Below, piece by piece: positions 58,301 to 64,000 of a stretch of DNA of 64,000 nucleotides. The translations under genes and the position numbers were made by a program. Origin of the DNA: Torymus aiolomorphi (Eukaryota > Arthropoda > Insecta > Hymenoptera > Torymidae). The stretch is from assembly GCA_036365515.1 (NCBI GenBank), contig CM070874.1, positions 91,284,342 through 91,348,341 on the forward strand, in the 5' to 3' direction. The notes beneath the pieces are model-generated. The model did no database searches, was not told the origin of the DNA, and was given only the letters and a program-made list of their open reading frames with translations. The stretch's first letter is position 1. The number at the start of each line of letters is the position of its first letter.

Positions 58301-60711
58301 TAACTTGCTGAAGTCGGAAAATTGTGAGTTTCTTTTGCACAACACTGAGGAACTCGCGTGCTTTGCAGTCACAGATCCACTTGTTTAGATGTAGAGTAAT
58401 GTCTCGTAGCGATGTGTCTTCCGACAAATATTTGAGAACTTTAGAATCTAGACGTGAAAGATTATTATTATGAAGTTTAAGAACTCGTAGAGAGGAGGAG
58501 AAGACATCGATGGTAACCAAAGAAATATTGTTACTCGACAAGTCTAGAACTGTAACATTGCTTAAATAAGAGTGTCGCTTCAGCATAGAAGGAGTTTCTA
58601 GTAGCAAATTGCCGGTCATATTCAGTTCTATCGACCGGTTATTAGAATTTCCGACGTACTCGGGCAGTATCGTCAAATTCCTGAAAGAACAATCCACAAA
58701 TAACGCGTTTCTAACGGGAAAATCCCAACAAGTGCACAACTCGTTGCAGGCCTCATTAGTCAGATTAGATTGGCTTAAGCACCTAAGCTCTCCTAAATAA
58801 ATATCACTAAAAGATACATTTTCAAACAATGGAGGACTCGTGCACTTCGGATGGCCAATCTCAATTTTTATGTACGAGTAAACTTCGTCGTTCAGCTTGC
58901 GTCTGAGGTAACGGAAAAATTCAATAAGTTTACAATCGCATACTAATGGATTATATTCTAATAGTACTCGGAGATTTTTATCTATATCAGGATTTGATTT
59001 TTTGTATTCAGCAACTGATTCTTCCAAACCCGAAAAGTCAACAGTTGATATATTGTTTCTTCGCAAATTAAGCGTGAGTTCGCCAGGTAATCTATCAAAA
59101 TTTTTCACCTATAAAAATAACTAAATTATTTTATATTCGCTTGAAAAAAAATGAGAAAAATAATAGTAATATTTCTTACAGTTACGTGATTGATTTGGTT
59201 GCCTTCTACATCCAATTTTTTCAAGTACGCACTATAGCCCCAATCGAAAAATATTTTGGAGATATTGTTGTACGATACGTACAATTCTTTGATGTGAATG
59301 CAATTTACCAAAACGGAATGGCCGTATATTGTTGGGTTTTCGAGATTCAATTCGTTATGCGATAAGTCCACGTATTCTACCTTGCTTATGTACTTTCCAG
59401 CTTGATAATCGATATATTTCAATCTATTGTAAGATGCTCTTAATACTTTGAGATTGCTTAATCCATTTAAAATATCGCTGCAATAATAATTATTTTACGC
59501 TTAAGGATAAGATTGAATGATTATTTATTGGTAATAGGTGAAATAAAAACTTACGATGTCAAAGTAGTTAGGTTATTGAAATCCAGATACAGACTCTCCA
59601 AGTTAGCGTATTCAAATATCCCATTGGGTAACGATTGTAGCCTGTTAATCTCAAGCCTCAGTTCGCTCAACCTGCTTGTACTTTCGAACAATTTCGGGGG
59701 TAGAGCTTCTAACTCATTTCTACTGAGATTCAGCGACTTCAGAGCAGTCGTCCCAATGAACAGATCAGCTGGTAAACTAGTAAATCCATTGTTTATTAAT
59801 TCAACGTACGTAAGACTACTCATATTTTGAAAAAATCTATTTGGTAATGTCAATCTACCGTTATTACGATTTAGTCTGAATTTCCATAGACTGCTCTTTT
59901 CGATTTGCAAAAGATCGGTAGGCAAACTGGTGAACTCGTTTCCGGTTAAATTTATCTTTTCTAACGATGACAGTTTTTTAAAGATATCGGAATGTAATGT
60001 TTTTATTTTATTCAAACTAAGTTCGAGAAGCCTGAGGTTAATCAAATTGTCAAATGTTCCACGTTCAATATCTTCTAAATTATTACCAAATAGATATAGA
60101 TCTGTTAGGTCCTTCAGAGCAGCAAAGTCATGTTGCTTCAGTCTTACCAAATTCGAATTCACTATTCTAAGATCCCTTAATTCCGTAGCATTCTTAAAGA
60201 ACCCCTCAGGAATACTCGTCATTCCTATTCTTTCGATCTCTATCTCCTTGAAACTGATCTCATGTAACAAATCCTCCGGCAGCTCTTCATAATTATTGTC
60301 TAGTAAGTAGAGCTGTTTGACCCTAAACGCTCGCAAATTTTCTTTGCTCAATGTTGCGCTAGATTTCTTAAAAATCAACCCAGTGACTCTATTCAATCCC
60401 AGTGAGGTTGTAACATTAATCAAATTCAAACTTCCCGAGAAGCTACAGTCCATGAAGATGACGCTAGCCTCATTGTCCGCTGTAAGATTCAGTTGCTCCA
60501 GAGGGAAATCCAACCACGAGTCAACGTCGGCGGTCTTGCAAAGGACTTGAACGTCCACGCGACCTGATGCTAACGATTTAGTGCAAGTAACGCGAAAACC
60601 GTTATTCACAACCGGACGATTCGAGTGGCAGACATCGCCCTTCGCGATGACCGCCAGCAGCATCAGGACAGTGATGACGACAAGAGGGTGGTGATGTGGT
60701 AGACGAGCCAT
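55346..60711 (-). CDS. Tl: Toll-1-type receptor, copy B
   Basis: Paralogue of the gene at 42959-46374. Coding exons on minus: 60711-59555, 59477-59180, 59108-57947, 57846-57722, 55672-55346. They total 3069 nt, or 1022 aa. Exons 3 and 4 are exactly as long as in copy A (1162 and 125 nt) and all intron phases match. Domain order is the same: signal peptide, LRRs, LRR flank (LVCDCKL), Cys N-flank ([11 protein letters not shown]), LRRs, [11 protein letters not shown], membrane helix ([20 protein letters not shown]), then TIR with [18 protein letters not shown] and [13 protein letters not shown]. The N-glycan-rich ectodomain is more diverged than the TIR. I start at the ATG at 60711, because the open frame upstream begins only with GTG. 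An out-of-frame ATG at 60721 precedes it, and an acceptor (CTTTCAG) at about 60740 indicates a 5' UTR intron. Confidence 0.92.
55700..57690 (-). mobile_element. Broken non-LTR retrotransposon (Jockey/CR1-like) in Toll copy B intron 4
   Basis: On the minus strand, 57619-57310 encodes a segment typical of the region upstream of the LINE reverse transcriptase ([32 protein letters not shown]). After the MITE at 56947-57309 it resumes near 56942 with RT motifs spread over shifted frames ([34 protein letters not shown], a YAD-type box near 56745). The RT section between AGGVDNI and YNYGLRG is missing. The 3' end has a TAAA-type tandem tail (about 55713-55732). It is dead: several frameshifts and a deletion. 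It expands the intron to 2049 bp, against 78 bp in copy A. Confidence 0.8.
56947..57309. mobile_element. TTAA-type MITE inside the LINE, 363 bp
   Basis: Starts GGTGATGTGAAACCC after TTAA (56943-56946) and ends near tactcacatcccc, followed by a degraded TTAT. The interior matches the 37307-38022 element (caaacgtttatttggaaaaa, gcgctcc.ta.a.gtaaa, ttatttaattaaataaattc). It inserted into the LINE, so it is younger than it. Confidence 0.8.
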
Positions 60712-63384
<2,673 letters not shown>

Positions 63385-64000
63385 ACGACGAGAGCAGATA
63401 AAGAATTTTATTTTCCGCGAGGCTGCGCGTGTCATTCATCACATCATTCTCTCGCTAGTATCGTGCTGAATCTGTCGTTCACTCTTCAAAATCGACGGGA
63501 ATCGTAACGAGCCCTTTTGGATTTGGTCAAGAAAATAGAAAATATTTGACGCGATTATAAACAAAGGGTAATGGTTTTTTTTATTATCATTTATTATCAA
63601 TTAAATGTAAAATAAAAAATGTGACATATATAAACATAGAAAAATATTGACGTTTGGTATCTAAATTGGAAAAAGTAAACAAATCAGTTTAAAAATAGCA
63701 CAAAAATCAATCGAGGGGTCATCCACTTTAAGTATGTATACAAAGGTGCAACTGTTTATTTTCGTTTCCTTCATTTCGAGTCTATAAGGTATTTTTAGAA
63801 ATTTTAAAATAGATTACGAGTATTTAAATCTAATCTATTTTGAATATTAATTTTTTAACAATTCAAATTTAACTATAATAGTATTATTATCGTTAAAAAA
63901 TATATAAAACCATGTATTTCGTTGTTGAAAATTATTTATAGTTTAAAATTCAAATACATCATTTGTGTAGGAAATGGAAATTCAAAACTGAATTGAAGCC
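63385..64000. other. Right end of window, nothing recognised
   Basis: 63385-63500 is moderately GC-rich; the rest is AT-rich without an ORF or repeat. Confidence 0.5.

Overview
Eukaryotic, AT-rich nuclear DNA. The genes have short GT-AG introns, the repeats are insect-type, and the set is EMC1, TTI1, a Lerp-type mannose-6-phosphate receptor homologue and two Toll-1-type receptors. This points to an insect, and I infer a hymenopteran (perhaps a parasitoid wasp). The sequence alone does not give the species.

Layout. 1-~8000: one flank of a Polinton/Maverick (adintovirus-like) element that continues off the left edge. It carries a phospholipase-A2-type virion protein (frameshifted), an A32/FtsK-type packaging ATPase, a conserved 310-residue unknown, a 112-residue fibre-like protein, a retrovirus-like integrase with a chromodomain, a 64-residue ORF with a PPP1R15/GADD34-type PP1-eIF2alpha phosphatase signature, and a protein-primed DNA polymerase B broken by at least five frameshifts. 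9.0-11.3 kb: a TATA-like site, an eight-unit higher-order tandem repeat, and two ORFs of unrecognised function separated by a 56-bp candidate intron. 11.3-15.6 kb: non-coding DNA with a duplicated segment, a Harbinger-type MITE, and a solo LTR whose edge was hit by a hAT-type MITE.

15.9-22.3 kb: EMC1, 14 exons, plus strand, 942 aa. 22.3-27.3 kb: fold-back and MITE-rich DNA. 31.4-27.3 kb: TTI1, 13 exons, minus strand, 1027 aa, divergent from the Lerp-like receptor gene at 32.2-38.6 kb (14 exons, plus, 822 aa), with 832 bp between their start codons. 38.6-42.9 kb: a 1.47-kb fold-back and a hairpin repeat also present at 25.3 kb. 46.4-43.0 kb and 60.7-55.3 kb: two minus-strand Toll paralogues (1028 and 1022 aa) with five coding exons each and intron phases that match one for one, so a tandem duplication. 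The second has a broken LINE, itself hit by a MITE, in its last intron. The right end holds long (AT)n tracts and a near-perfect 186-bp-arm palindrome.

Most promising item: the small PP1-regulator-like ORF at 3977-4171 inside the Polinton. Its motifs predict recruitment of protein phosphatase 1 to eIF2alpha, which would oppose host translational shut-off. A canonical intron (4179-4265) could also join it in frame to the polymerase C terminus. Exon models were made by eye from splice signals, reading frame and family resemblance. The three multi-exon housekeeping-type CDS and both Toll CDS sum to exact multiples of three. No database search was possible.
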